Shown one piece after another: positions 1-8,744 of a stretch of DNA of 38,457 nucleotides. The DNA is from Bacillota bacterium (GTDB taxonomy: Bacteria; Bacillota; Sulfobacillia; RBS10-35; JAJYVN01), in assembly GCA_021797775.1 (NCBI GenBank), contig JAJZZC010000022.1, positions 1-38,457 of the forward strand. Reading direction: 5' to 3'. Numbering within the stretch: position 1 is the first letter of the stretch; every line of letters starts with the position of its first letter. Below the pieces are notes generated by a model. That model saw only the letters and a list, made by a program, of their open reading frames with translations. It searched no databases and was not told the origin of the DNA. Made by a program: the position numbers and the translations under genes.

Positions 1-3
1 GAG

Positions 4-79
4 GCGGGGGCTCCGGCGCCCCCGCACCCCCCGCTGACCAGGGGACGGCGGGGCCGACGACAGCCCCACCGTCCCCTGG
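4..79. repeat. Two strong inverted repeats (cruciform-like)
   Basis: Two consecutive hairpins. The first has an 8-bp perfect stem (4-11 with 18-25) and a 6-base loop. The second has an 11-bp perfect stem (38-48 with 69-79), with a further 5-bp GGGGC/GCCCC pairing inside (50-54 with 63-67). Neither is followed by a clear T-run. They lie upstream of the recombinase fragment and may be transcription terminators of a gene outside the window or the end of a mobile element. Direct observation for the pairing; role inferred. Confidence 0.6.
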
Positions 80-293
80 TACGTGTTCCGGCCAGGTCCA
101 GCCTCGCAACTCCGTGCGGAACAGCGGATCACCCGGCAACCCGAACACACGCAGCGGAATCGCCCCGAGTGGGGTTTCATTTCGGGCCCGGGAAAGGGCC
201 CCTTTGGCCCCGCCCAGATGAAATGCTCGTCGCCTTCCCGGGTCCGCTTTCTCGCCCCGGAGGCGACCCACGGATGGGTGAGGAGACCCCACG

Positions 294-749
294 ATGTCGC
301 GTCTCCCCGGATGCCCCCCCGTCCTGCAAGAGCCGAAGACGAAGGCGAGCCGCCGCGCCATCACCATCGACCCGGCGACGGTCGCCGCGTTGCGGCGGCA
401 CCGGCAGCGACAAGAACATGAGCGCGCACGGGCAGGAGAGGGGAGGCACAACCGGGATCTGGTGGTCGGAACCACGACAGGCGGATTTGCCGACGCGAGC
501 GCGTTGCGCGCGCGCCTGCGTAGGGTCGCCGCGGCGGCCGGGGTGCCGCCAATTCGCATCCACGACCTGCGGCACACCCATGCCACGATCCTGCTGCGCC
601 AGCGGCATTCGGTGAAGGAGGTGGCCCAGCGTCTGGGGCATGCGGACGCAGCGATGGTGCTGCGCCGGTACGCGCACGTGTTGCCCGACCAGCAGGAGGC
701 CGTGGCGCGGACCATCGGCCGGGTGCTGTTTGGCGGCGAAGGTCCGTGA
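294..749 (+). pseudogene. Tyrosine recombinase/phage integrase, C-terminal fragment
   Basis: The 151-residue product is the C-terminal half of a tyrosine recombinase. Visible motifs are EPKTKASRRAI (beta-strand leading to the catalytic core), HDLRHTHAT (the H-x-x-R box), RLGHADA (the second histidine) and the nucleophile context RRYAHV. The N-terminal SAM-like core-binding domain and the first catalytic arginine box are missing; full-length relatives are about 350-400 residues. Upstream sequence in the same frame has no recombinase similarity, so the gene is 5'-truncated, and the ATG at 294 is probably not a genuine start. It lies 180 bases from a repeat also found at the far end of the window, consistent with a decayed mobile-element border. 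The family call is secure; loss of activity is inferred from the missing domain. Confidence 0.85.
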
Positions 750-928
750 CCATTTGTGACCACAGGAAGAGCGGGTCGCCTGGAAAGCCTTGAGACACAA
801 GGGAAGCGGATACTGGGCCAACTGGTCAGCGACTACGTGGATGCGGGCGAAGTGCTCCGACAGCCCGGAGCGCTGGACGCGCCCCGCCTGTACCACCAGA
901 TCCCCCGCCGTCACGAGGTAGACGGCCC

Positions 929-1068
929 CGGGAAAGGCCGCATTCAACCTGATTTTCGCAAAGGGGTTGCCCGGCGCCTTCGCGCCCAGGCGCCGGCCCC
1001 TCGCCACGACCTCACCCGCTCGTATGGCAGAGTCCTTCTGCGACAGCGGCGCCCGCCTGACACTGCGA
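929..1068 (+). repeat. Long direct repeat, copy 1
   Basis: From 954 (TTTCGCAAAGGGG) to 1068 (CCTGACACTGCGA) the sequence matches, with scattered substitutions, the last 114 bases of the window (38344-38457) in the same orientation; weaker similarity extends left to about 929. It contains the perfect inverted repeat CCGGCGCC/GGCGCCGG with a 10-base spacer. The repeat cuts into the 3' part of the HAD gene. This behaves like the terminal region of an insertion sequence or a solo repeat left by one. It codes for nothing recognisable. Confidence 0.75.
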
Positions 1069-1438
1069 GATTCAGGTTCAACCGCTCCAGGGCCGCAACG
1101 GTCCCCGGCAGTGGCGTGACGGGCACGTCGTACGGGTGGGCGGCGATCCCGGCGAGCTCCGGCAGCAGGCGGAGGGGGAGAGCGTCGCTGCCCCCGAGCG
1201 CGGCGTACGTGGCGCGGAGCGTGAGGAGGAAGCGGTTGCGGTTCCTGCCGAGGTGGTGGTGGGCGGCATCCACCCGCGTGAAGGCGGTCCGTACCGCCTC
1301 CTCACTCAGTCCGAGTTCGCGGCGCAGCAGGCGGGCCAGGTCGGATGCCGCCTGCTCGAAGTGGGCCTGGTTCTCGACCAGTGTGTCGTCGAAGTCGACG
1401 CAGACCAGCGGACCGGCGGGCCCTGTGGCGGAGGGCAT
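944..1438 (-). pseudogene. HAD-superfamily hydrolase, 3'-truncated
   Basis: The N-terminal part is a clear haloacid-dehalogenase-type phosphatase. Motif I, VCVDFDDTLVEN, contains the nucleophile Asp and the general acid Asp, and an alpha-helical cap region follows (residues ~20-95). PLPGTVAALERL normally precedes the motif II strand. At about base 1069 the reading frame leaves HAD sequence and enters the long repeat, so motifs II (Ser/Thr), III (Lys) and IV (acidic pair) are absent and about half the protein is lost. The ATG at 1438 is chosen because it starts just before motif I; longer in-frame starts add low-complexity Arg/Ala sequence. The remaining ORF reads on to a stop at 944 inside the repeat. 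Almost certainly non-functional. Confidence 0.75.
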
Positions 1439-1624
1439 CGGCGCCGCGCGCCCCTTTCGCGGCAGGCTGCCTCGGCCTGGGGTCGCGCGGCGGGCCGTCC
1501 CCAGGGCACGCGCAGTATAGCGCGGGGCGGCCTTGCCCGGTGGGCGGTGAGCGCGCGCTCTCTCTACCGGGTCGCGGTACCCGGTCGCGGATGCGCACCC
1601 AGGGGAAGTCGGCGCCATGACAGC

Positions 1625-1659
1625 GGAGGGGGCCGCCAGCTATGCGGGCGGCCCCCTCC
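1625..1659 (-). terminator. 13-bp hairpin downstream of the SLH gene
   Basis: Perfect 13-bp stem (1625-1637 with 1647-1659) and a 9-base loop, 36 bases beyond the stop of the SLH-protein gene in its direction of transcription. No U-tract follows, so it may act as a Rho-independent terminator of the GC-rich type or as an mRNA 3'-end stabiliser. Confidence 0.6.
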
Positions 1660-1694
1660 GCGCCGTGCTCTGCCCCGTCGTTAGCAGCCGCCCC

Positions 1695-4304
1695 TCACTG
1701 CTCCACCAGCAGCAGGGAGTTGCCGCCCACGGCGTTCTGCACGACCTGCACCGAGGTGCCGGCGGCCGCGCTGCTCAGCGGTACGACGGTCCAACCGCCC
1801 GTGGCGGTGACGGCCAGCGGGGTCGGACCGTCGGCGACGTTCACCTGCTGGCCCGAGGAGGTGTAGATGCCGACCTGGCCGCTGGCGTTGCTGTCGACCA
1901 CGCCGGTGGCGGTGACGGTGCCCTGGGGCAACGGGGTGGCGGCGACCGAGACCGCCTGGCCGGCGGCGTCCAGGCCCAAGGTGACGGTCTCGCCGGCCTT
2001 CAGGCTGCTGAGCGTGGAGGGAGCGCCCCCGAGGGTGACGGCGGCCGCCGTGGCGAGGTCCACCGTGCTCAGGGCAAAGGCGTGGGTCGAGGTGTCGAGG
2101 GCGGCCGTGACCACGCTCGGGGGCTGTGTGCCCGTGGCGACCAGGGTAACCGTGCTGGATTGGGCCACCGCCGGCGGCGCGGTCACATCGATGCCCGTGA
2201 CCTGGCCGCCTTGGTTCAGCGTCAGGGTGACCTGGTCCCCGGTCTGCACCGCGCCGCTGCTGGCGGCCTGGCCCACCACCAGGACGGTCATGCCCGTCGT
2301 CAAGGTGAAGGTGACTGGGGTGCTCTGCCCGCTCTCGTCGATGGATACGGCGCTGCTGGACACCGCGGTGACAGTGCCGGTCACGCTGGAAGTCTGGGGG
2401 ATGGCGGTGACGTCGATGGCGGTGACCTGGCCGTTCTGGATGGAGAGGGTGACCTGCTCGCCGGCGGCGATGGCGGAGAGGGAGCCGACCTGGCCGGTGA
2501 CCGCGACGTTGGTGGCGAGGGCGAAGGTGGTGGCGGTGCCGTTGGACTCGGTGACAGTGATCTGCTGGGCGCTGGCGTTCACGGCGTTGACGGTGCCGGA
2601 GACGCTGGAGGTCTGGGGGGCGGCGGTGACGTCGATGGCGGTGACCTGGCCGTTCTGGATGGAGAGGTTGACCTGGTCGCCCGCGACGATCGCGGACAGC
2701 GAGCTGACCTGGCCGGTGACGGCGACGTTGGTGGCGAGGGTGAAGGTGTAAGCGGTACCGTTGGACTCGGTGACGGTGATCTGCTGGGCGCTGGTGCTCA
2801 CCGAGTTGACCGTGCCGGAGACGCTGGAGGTCTGGGGGGCGGCGGTGACGTCAATGGCGGTGACCTGGCCGTTGGCGAGCGTCAGCGTCACCTGATCGCC
2901 AGCGATCAGCGCGCCGATGGCGCTGACCTGGCCGGAGACGGCGACCCCGCTAGCGAGCTGGAAGGTGTAGGCGGCGCCGCTGGCCTCGGTGACGGTGATC
3001 TGCGCGGCGCTGGCGTTGACCGCGTCCAGGGTGCCGCTGACGGTGGAGGACTGTGCCACACCGGTGACGTCCATGGTGGTGACCTGGCCGGTCGGGTCCA
3101 GGGTCAGGGTGACCATGTCGCCCGGCGCGACCTGGGACAGCGAACTGGCCGTGCCCGTGACCGCCACGCCGGAGGCCAGCGTGAAGGTCGACGTCCGGTT
3201 GGCCTCCAGGATGACGATCTCCGAGGTGCCGCTCACAGCGCTGACGGTGCCGGTCACTGTCTGCGCCGTGGGGCTGGAACCCGAGTTGAGGATGTCCACG
3301 AAGGTGCCCTGCCCACCGCTCAGCGCCACGAGCACCGTGTCACCCGGGGCGACGGCGGACGCCGTGGCCCCGGAGCCCTGGGCGGCAAACGCCACGTTGG
3401 CCGCCAGGGGTACGGTGACCGCGCCGCAACCGGCTTGCAGCGTGAGGGAGGAGGCGGCGACGGCCAGCACGCGCCCCACCGCGAAGCGGCTGGATGGGGA
3501 AACGGCCTGGGCCGTGCCCGCCTCCGCGTTCTGGATCAGCACCGCCATGTCGGCGCGCGTGATGGCCTGCCCGGGGTTGTAGTCCTGGGCCAGAGTCCCC
3601 GTGAGCACCCCGGCCGCTACCAGGCTGGCGACGTCCCGCTGCGCCCACGTCGGCGTAGCCGGCCCGTTGGGCAGTTGTTGGAGGTCGCCCGCCACCTGGA
3701 TGGGGGCGACGAGCGGGAAGTGGAACACGCGCTGCAGGACCACGGCCGCCTGCGCCCACGTCACGGCGCCCGCGGGAGCGAACAGGTTGCTCTGCTCGCC
3801 CTGGAGGACCCCGTTCTGGACCGCCGCCTGCACGTACGACCGGGCCCACGCGGGAATGGCCTGGGCGTCCCGGAAGCTGGCCCACCCCGCGAGGAGGCTC
3901 CGTCCGAGGCCGCGGCCCTTGCCGCGCCCCTTCCGGTCGCGCCGTGCGGCACGGCTCACCCCGTAGCTGACCGGGGCAACCGCCGTTGTTGCGGACCAGC
4001 CCATGAGCCGTCCTAGCATCACCGCCATCTCGGCCCGCGTGGTCACGCCCTGTGGGTCGAAACGTCCCTGACCCGTGCCGAGCATCACGCACTGCCCGGT
4101 GACGTCGCCGATGGCCTGGCTGGCCCAGGACGCACCGCCCAGGTCGCTAAACGCCGACAGATTGAAACCGAATTGCGGGCCGAGGGAGCGTCCGCCCTGG
4201 TGGTGCCCGTCGTCGGCCAGGGCCAGGGCGCTGGCGGCCAACAGGGTGATACCCGTCCCCAGAGCCGCCGCGGCGCGCACCCAGCGCGCCGTCCTCCTTT
4301 GCAC
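1695..4304 (-). CDS. SLH-domain surface protein with tandem beta-repeats
   Basis: Exported cell-surface protein of 869 residues. The GTG at 4304 is chosen because GGGAGGTG lies six bases upstream and a classic signal peptide follows (RR-rich n-region, hydrophobic ITLLAASALALA, cleavage near residue 30). Three SLH domains, which anchor proteins to pyruvylated secondary wall polymer, occupy roughly residues 40-250; recognisable pieces are TRAEMAVMLGRLM, TWAQAAVVLQRVF and ITRADMAVLIQNA. From about residue 270 to the end the protein is Ser/Thr/Val-rich and built of about 70-residue units ending in QVTAIDVT, at least five of them, each predicted to be a small beta-barrel or sandwich. There are no catalytic motifs. 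It stands alone, divergent from the CAP gene. Likely an S-layer-associated structural or binding protein; the ligand is unknown. Confidence 0.9.
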   Translation of the reverse strand: MQRRTARWVRAAAALGTGITLLAASALALADDGHHQGGRSLGPQFGFNLSAFSDLGGASWASQAIGDVTGQCVMLGTGQGRFDPQGVTTRAEMAVMLGRLMGWSATTAVAPVSYGVSRAARRDRKGRGKGRGLGRSLLAGWASFRDAQAIPAWARSYVQAAVQNGVLQGEQSNLFAPAGAVTWAQAAVVLQRVFHFPLVAPIQVAGDLQQLPNGPATPTWAQRDVASLVAAGVLTGTLAQDYNPGQAITRADMAVLIQNAEAGTAQAVSPSSRFAVGRVLAVAASSLTLQAGCGAVTVPLAANVAFAAQGSGATASAVAPGDTVLVALSGGQGTFVDILNSGSSPTAQTVTGTVSAVSGTSEIVILEANRTSTFTLASGVAVTGTASSLSQVAPGDMVTLTLDPTGQVTTMDVTGVAQSSTVSGTLDAVNASAAQITVTEASGAAYTFQLASGVAVSGQVSAIGALIAGDQVTLTLANGQVTAIDVTAAPQTSSVSGTVNSVSTSAQQITVTESNGTAYTFTLATNVAVTGQVSSLSAIVAGDQVNLSIQNGQVTAIDVTAAPQTSSVSGTVNAVNASAQQITVTESNGTATTFALATNVAVTGQVGSLSAIAAGEQVTLSIQNGQVTAIDVTAIPQTSSVTGTVTAVSSSAVSIDESGQSTPVTFTLTTGMTVLVVGQAASSGAVQTGDQVTLTLNQGGQVTGIDVTAPPAVAQSSTVTLVATGTQPPSVVTAALDTSTHAFALSTVDLATAAAVTLGGAPSTLSSLKAGETVTLGLDAAGQAVSVAATPLPQGTVTATGVVDSNASGQVGIYTSSGQQVNVADGPTPLAVTATGGWTVVPLSSAAAGTSVQVVQNAVGGNSLLLVEQ
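2385..3060. repeat. ~219-bp tandem repeats within the SLH gene
   Basis: The block encoding QVTAIDVTAAPQTSSV recurs near 2391, 2610 and 2830 with a spacing of about 219 bases (73 codons), and more diverged units lie on both sides. Neighbouring units are nearly identical at DNA level, for example GTGACGTCGATGGCGGTGAC in two of them, which suggests recent duplication or gene conversion and probable copy-number variation between strains. Confidence 0.85.
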
Positions 4305-5193
4305 TGATAACACCTCCCGAGTCGCAGAGGCGCTTCCCCCCCGCGCGTCGGCTCGCCTGACCCGCGCGCTGCCGGGCGAGGATTGGCGGGGTGCGCGCCG
4401 CTTGGCTTTCCATTGCCCTGTATTCGGCCGGCGGGGCCGGTTGCGGGGGATGTGCGCATTACAAATCCGTAACAGAGGCGGACCCAGCGCCGCGCCGGCA
4501 GGGGCGTGGCGCGCCACAAGGGCCCCCCGCACACGGCGGCCAGCGGGGGCGCAGGGCCCCAGGCGGGGGCGTCGGCGGGGGGAGGCGCGGGGCCCAGCGG
4601 AGGCGCAGGGCCCTTCGGGGCGCGGCGCCAGATCCGGACACGGGGGCCGGACGGGGCGTCCGCCGGAATGGCGCGCCCCTTCTTGGTCGCGCCAAGCCCC
4701 ACGCGTCGCCTGTTCACGGCTCCGTCAACCGGAGCCGTGGAGCACACCCCGGGACGCCATCCTTCCCGCCGTCGGGCGCTCCCCTGGGGTGGCGTCCAGG
4801 CCCCATCTGGCCGCGGCGGCTGCCCGGCCCACGGATCCCGACCCTTGGTCGGCCGCCGAGGGGCAGTGCCTCGGCAGGGTAGACCCGTTGCGGCCCACCG
4901 CTTCGGGGCGGGTCCCTTCCGGCGCTGGCACAGGGAGCGGTAGACCGAGGGCCGGCATAGGCCCGCTCGGCGGCGTGCGGGCGCAACCCCTCGCGGCGCC
5001 GGCCCTTGCCCACCGAACCGTCACCCTGGGGGCGCGCGTCCCGCGGATCTCTCGCCACCGCTCGCGGCAGGTCCCGCCGGCGGGCTCCCTGTGGGCGCGC
5101 GCTGGCCCCCCGAACCCACCGCACGCGGCAGTTTCGCCTGGCGTCCCCCGCCCCCCGGGGACCCGCCGGTCCCCAGGCGCATAGCCTCCCCGT
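4305..5193. other. Long gene-free divergent intergenic region
   Basis: About 890 bases between the SLH gene and the CAP gene, which diverge from here. No credible coding sequence on either strand. It holds G-rich near-tandem units (GGAGGCGCAGGGCCC-like, 4545-4620) and a perfect hairpin (4715-4739). The leader of the SLH gene must lie here; the only relatively AT-rich stretch, around 4455-4475, is the most likely promoter location, but no convincing -35/-10 pair was found. Confidence 0.6.
4715..4739. repeat. Perfect 10-bp hairpin upstream of the CAP gene
   Basis: CACGGCTCCG (4715-4724) and CGGAGCCGTG (4730-4739) with the 5-base loop TCAAC. The same core (GGAGCCGTG/CACGGCTCC) forms the hairpin at 5783-5822 on the other side of the CAP gene. 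No T-run. Confidence 0.7.
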
Positions 5194-5655
5194 ATGGACG
5201 AAGCCCCTGGCGTCGAGAGCGGCCCCAATGTCCCGCCCGCAACGCGGCCCACGCCGGACCCGCAGGCGTTGAATCCTCTGGAGGGGGACATCTGGCGCTG
5301 GACCAACGCCGCGCGCGCGGCTACGGGCCTGGCGCCCCTGCGCCTGTACCCGGCGCTGCTGCGCGCGGCCCGGGCCCGGTGTCAGGAGATCGTGGCCACC
5401 GGAGTGGTGGCGCACGCCAGCGCGCGTTGGTCCAGCCCGCACACCTTACAGAGCGCGTTCGGCGCGCGGCTACGCGTGATGGGCGGTGAGAACCTGGCGT
5501 GTTGCCGCAACCTGGCGTGGGCCTTCACCGCCCTGATGGGGTCGCCGGATCACCGTGCCAATATCCTGCACCCGGAGCACGGGCTGCTGGGGGTCGCGGT
5601 GCTGGACTTCCGTTCGTGCGGCGTGGCCGTGTGCCAGGAGTTTGGCGGGGATTGA
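5194..5655 (+). CDS. CAP-domain (SCP/PR-1, YkwD-like) protein
   Basis: The 153-residue product is essentially one CAP domain, as in bacterial YkwD proteins. Visible landmarks are an N-terminal helix (WRWTNAARAATGLAPL), the strand/helix pair with the first conserved histidine (VVAHASARW), GGENLA, and the signature SPDHRANILHPEHGLLGVAV. Bacterial CAP proteins are usually secreted and often linked to spore coat, cell wall or S-layer, yet no signal peptide is visible after the ATG at 5194, and the ribosome site before it is weak. Either the true start lies elsewhere or the protein stays inside. Three cysteines in the last third (two adjacent in ACCRN, plus SCGVAVCQE) could form disulphides. It diverges from the SLH surface protein, a plausible cell-envelope pairing. 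Confidence 0.85.
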   Translation: MDEAPGVESGPNVPPATRPTPDPQALNPLEGDIWRWTNAARAATGLAPLRLYPALLRAARARCQEIVATGVVAHASARWSSPHTLQSAFGARLRVMGGENLACCRNLAWAFTALMGSPDHRANILHPEHGLLGVAVLDFRSCGVAVCQEFGGD

Positions 5656-5782
5656 GGCGTGGCCCCTCAAGGGACCGACGCGGAGTTATCGGCCCACCAC
5701 CACGGGCCCGTGCGCGCGGGAGGTTGCCGGTTCCAGCAACCGACATCCAGATCCTGGTGGTTGGCGCCGACGATGGCTGGCC

Positions 5783-5822
5783 CGCTGGAGCCGTGCCCGG
5801 TGAGCCGACCACGGCTCCAGCG
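5783..5822. terminator. 13-bp hairpin between convergent genes
   Basis: CGCTGGAGCCGTG (5783-5795) pairs perfectly with 5810-5822 around a 14-base loop. It sits between the CAP gene and the convergent small gene at 6036-6413 and could terminate both. No T-run. The core resembles the hairpin at 4715-4739. The rest of 5656-6035 holds a 12-base tandem duplication (GGGCTGGCCGAC twice, 5955-5980) and no gene. Confidence 0.6.
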
Positions 5823-6035
5823 AGTGGCGCGCATGGATGCGGGTCCCATCTGGCAGCTCCAGGGGCCGCGGGCTGGAGCGGGCAGCGCGCCCCCGGTCAC
5901 GGGCCCCTCACCGGCTGCCCCGGGGGAATGGCGCCCGCCTGGACCAGGGGCCTGGCGGGCTGGCCGACGGGCTGGCCGACGGGCGTGCGCCGCAGATGTG
6001 GCGCACGCGGCGAGGTTGCTGCCGCTGCACCGACC

Positions 6036-6413
6036 TCACTGGCGCAGCCGGCGCTTGAGCCGCTGCAGCCGCTCCCAGTATCCTTCCACGCGCTCCGTGG
6101 CGGAGGCCAGGAAGAGCCGCATGGCGGCGATGTCCCGCTCCAGGGCCTGGATGTCCGTATCGGACCACGCCTCGGTATGGTGGGGCACCGCGGCCAAGAC
6201 GCTGCTGCCCTTCCGCCGCAGCCGGCGAAGCAGCCTGCCCAGGAACTCCATCTGCCGTTCGCTGACCGGGCGGTCCGTCGCCAGGCAGATGCCCACGTAG
6301 TAAAGGAACTTCCGCGCTGGGTCGCTCAGCCAGCGGTTGGCCCGTGCTTCGCGTGCCGCCGAGAACAGGTCGCTGGCCCCGAAGATGCGGCCACCCCAAC
6401 TGATCGCGCCCAC
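6036..6413 (-). CDS. Small helical protein of unknown function
   Basis: A 125-residue protein not recognised. The GTG at 6413 is chosen because a GGGGGAA ribosome site lies six bases upstream and the residues before it read as non-coding. The N-terminus (ISWGGRIFGASDLFSAAREA) is followed by a helical stretch with FLYYVGICLATDRPVSERQ and a basic segment FLGRLLRRLRRKG. The C-terminal half is strongly helical and charged, ending with VEGYWERLQRLKRRLRQ, which could form a coiled coil. No membrane segment, signal peptide or catalytic motif. Composition and codon use fit a real gene (third positions are G/C-rich), and the frame is open well upstream. Neighbours give no functional hint; it is convergent with the CAP gene. 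Confidence 0.6.
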   Translation of the reverse strand: MGAISWGGRIFGASDLFSAAREARANRWLSDPARKFLYYVGICLATDRPVSERQMEFLGRLLRRLRRKGSSVLAAVPHHTEAWSDTDIQALERDIAAMRLFLASATERVEGYWERLQRLKRRLRQ

Positions 6414-7308
6414 CGCGTCTTCCCCCTGACCGTCGCCGCGTGTCGCCTGACGCGGTGGGTCCGCCCGCCCACCTTGCCGCCGACGCCCGGAGCCGGCGTG
6501 AACGCCGGGCGTGCCGGCCCTGAATCGCCCCGCAGGCATACAACAGCATAGCGCCGCGGCGGGCTGACGACAAAGGCCGAATGCTGAAGGGATGACGCGC
6601 GGCCAGCCGCCATAAGCGGTTCTCCGCCCGGAGGAGTGACTCCTCGCGGCCACCGTGGTGCGGCAGGGTCGCGTTCGCCCAGACGGCGCCACGAGCGGGG
6701 GTGACTGCGGAGCCGTACGCCGGTCCGCTCGCGCCTGCCAGCGCTTGCTGCGCACAGGTTCGGCGCCACGATGCGGCCGCGGCGCCCGTGGGGTCACGGG
6801 GGCCACTGACGGCCGTACGCGCCGAATTCGGCCTGCGCCCGCAATCGCCTGTGGCGCAAGCGACTCGCCCAGAACGACGCGGCCGCCGTGCCGGGGTGGC
6901 ATCGTTTCGGGCGGGGCTTGCGGTCGACTGGAGCACGACGCCCCCGGCGCGCGCGGCCGGATCGCGTCATTCTCGGCAAACCGCTCGGACCAGAGGCGGT
7001 TGCCGGCGCGACGCAGAAATCGCGCCGCACGTCACCGGCAATACCAGCCGGGGTGTTGCGGCAGCCCTAGCGCAGCGGCTCTCCGGGCCCGCGCGCGGCA
7101 AGCGCGGGCGCATCTGCGGCAGCGACCTGGTGCGGGCCCCGCGCTACCCCGCTCCCCAGACCTTTCGGTCGGAGGCCCCCGCCAGCATGACGTCCCCCTG
7201 GCGGGCACAGGCCGGCTGCAGGAACCGCGGCCGTACACGGCCAACCGACTCCCGGCGCCGCAGCGTTGCGTCCGGCACCCGGGCGAGCCGACGAAGGGGT
7301 GGCTATCC
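6414..7308. other. Gene-free leader region with repeat block A
   Basis: About 890 bases upstream of the Gfo/Idh gene without a convincing gene. The open frame extending into the Gfo/Idh gene from 6655 is low-complexity Arg/Ala/Pro and not homologous to anything recognisable. The last ~240 bases contain a repeat shared with the leader of the enolase-superfamily gene (see 7071-7205). Confidence 0.6.
7071..7205 (+). repeat. Dispersed leader repeat, copy A
   Basis: Starting with GCGCGGGCGCATCTGCGG (near 7106) and continuing through CGACCTGGTGC and GGCCCCGCG, this block matches 14679-14826 with small gaps. Downstream it can form GACC-TTTC-GGTC (near 7158-7169) and the CCGCCAG/CTGGCGG hairpin (about 7178-7206), positions where copy B also has a short hairpin followed by GGCAG/CTGCC. 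Both copies precede sugar-metabolism genes, by about 100 and 270 bases. Either a cis-regulatory RNA or a small dispersed repeat; no known riboswitch class was recognised. Confidence 0.55.
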
Positions 7309-8553
7309 GTGTTGCGGCTGGGCATCGTGGGCACCGCGCGCATCCTGCCCTCCCACCTCTGGGGCATCCGGCGGTTGCTCGCCGCCGGCCTGGCCGACGT
7401 GCGCGTCACTGCGCTGGTGGGACGCACGCTGGAGGGGGCACTCTCCTTCCGCCAGCGCGGCGAGGGCCCGGTGCCCCGCCCGCCGGTAATGGAGGGCAGC
7501 GACCCGTTGGCCGCGCCACACATCTACATCTCGGACGTCCACCCCGATGTCCTGCCGGACTGCTATACCGACGTGGACGCCATGTTGGAGCGCGGCAATG
7601 TCGACGCGGTCCTCCTCCTCACCCCCGTCCTCCTCCACCACACCCAGGCCCTGCGCTGCATGGAGGCTGGCCTGCACGTCTTCGTGGAAAAGCCGCTGGC
7701 GGTCAGTGTGCGGGCCGGCTGGCGCATGGTGCGTGAGGCAGAGCGGCGCGGCCTGACACTCGGCGTCGCGGAGGGCATGCGCTACGAACGGGGCGGCCGC
7801 CTGCAGCGGTGGGCGGTCGAGTCCGGCCTGCTCGGGCGCGTCGAGATGATGATGATGGGCGGCGTTGGCGGCCCGTGGTCCCCGGACCGCATCACGGCCA
7901 AGACGCCGTGGCGGCATCGCAAATTGGAGGCCGGCGCCGGCCCCGCCCTGGACATCGGTGTTCACCAGTTCGCCCACGTACGTTATGTGGGCGGCGAGGT
8001 GGACGAGGTCACGGCCGTTGCGGCGCGTTTCGCGCCAGAGCGGTTCGACCGAGACGCCGAGGGGCGCGTGGTCGAACGCGTGGCCGTGGACGTGGAGGAC
8101 ACCTACCACGCGCTGTTCCGGCTGCGTACCGGCGGGGTGGGCCACCTGGCCTTTTCCTGGGGCGCCCACGGGGAGCCGACCTGGTGGCCCGAGGCGCCGG
8201 TCTGGTACGGGGAGCGCGGGGTACTGAAGGGCCAGCGGCTCATCGCTGGTGATGGCACGCGCACAGACCTGACGGAATTGGCCCAGGAGCGGCTACCGGC
8301 CGCGCAATGGCAGGTGTGGTTCCCGCGCGACGTCACCGATAGCAAGGCGCTGCAGTTCCTCGACTTCGCGCGGGCGGTGGAGCGGCGCGGCCAACCCGAG
8401 GCCAACGGCGTAGAAGGCCTGCGCGAGTTGGCCTGCGCCTTCGCCATCGTGGAGTCCGATCAAGCCCGTGCCGCGGTACGCGTCGAGGACGTCCTGTCCG
8501 GCCGCGTCGATGCCTATCAGCGCGAGATCGATCAGGCATACGGCCTGGTGTGA
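7309..8553 (+). CDS. Gfo/Idh/MocA-family NAD(P)-dependent oxidoreductase
   Basis: 414 residues. Rossmann N-terminus LRLGIVGTARI (dinucleotide-binding strand and G-x-x-G-type turn), then DAVLLLTPVLLHHTQAL and the family hallmark VFVEKPLA, whose EKP lysine is the usual catalytic/cofactor residue (about residue 130). The C-terminal alpha/beta domain carries GGVGGPWSP, GPALDIGVHQFAHVRY (the D-x-G-x-H active-site box of the family) and a long beta-sheet. Such enzymes oxidise or reduce sugars, inositols or uronates. The GTG at 7309 is supported by an AAGGGGTGG ribosome site 8 bases upstream. An insertion of about 25 residues between the first strand and the Asp-equivalent (RTLEGALSFRQRGEGPVPRP) is longer than usual. 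Single gene; the substrate cannot be told from sequence. Confidence 0.92.
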   Translation: MLRLGIVGTARILPSHLWGIRRLLAAGLADVRVTALVGRTLEGALSFRQRGEGPVPRPPVMEGSDPLAAPHIYISDVHPDVLPDCYTDVDAMLERGNVDAVLLLTPVLLHHTQALRCMEAGLHVFVEKPLAVSVRAGWRMVREAERRGLTLGVAEGMRYERGGRLQRWAVESGLLGRVEMMMMGGVGGPWSPDRITAKTPWRHRKLEAGAGPALDIGVHQFAHVRYVGGEVDEVTAVAARFAPERFDRDAEGRVVERVAVDVEDTYHALFRLRTGGVGHLAFSWGAHGEPTWWPEAPVWYGERGVLKGQRLIAGDGTRTDLTELAQERLPAAQWQVWFPRDVTDSKALQFLDFARAVERRGQPEANGVEGLRELACAFAIVESDQARAAVRVEDVLSGRVDAYQREIDQAYGLV

Positions 8554-8744
8554 TTCGGAACCGTGCGGGTCGTGGCCGGGCCCGGGGTCAGCGGCGGGGC
8601 CGGTGGCCGTCCCGGGCGGCGTGGCGAGCGGCAGGACGGGCCGTCGCGCTGGCGGCGGTTTGAGCGGGACGGGGTGCTGCTCCATGCCCGGTGCGCCGCC
8701 TGGCTGCGGTGTGCCCGCCCCGGCCGTACCGAGGGGGCGCGCGT

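Noticed and set aside
750-928. tRNA or attachment site next to the integrase fragment
   Set aside because: No cloverleaf could be drawn and no matching short repeat was found on the other side.
1617-4016. Long plus-strand open frame of about 800 codons
   Set aside because: It is the antisense of the SLH-protein gene; its Gly/Asp/His-rich repeats mirror the beta-repeat DNA and have no domain.
4545-4620. CRISPR-like or tandem repeat array
   Set aside because: The G-rich units are irregular in length and have no spacers of uniform size.
6655-7308. N-terminal extension of the Gfo/Idh protein by 218 residues
   Set aside because: The open frame continues upstream, but the residues are low-complexity and the Rossmann fold starts right at the GTG at 7309 with a good ribosome site.
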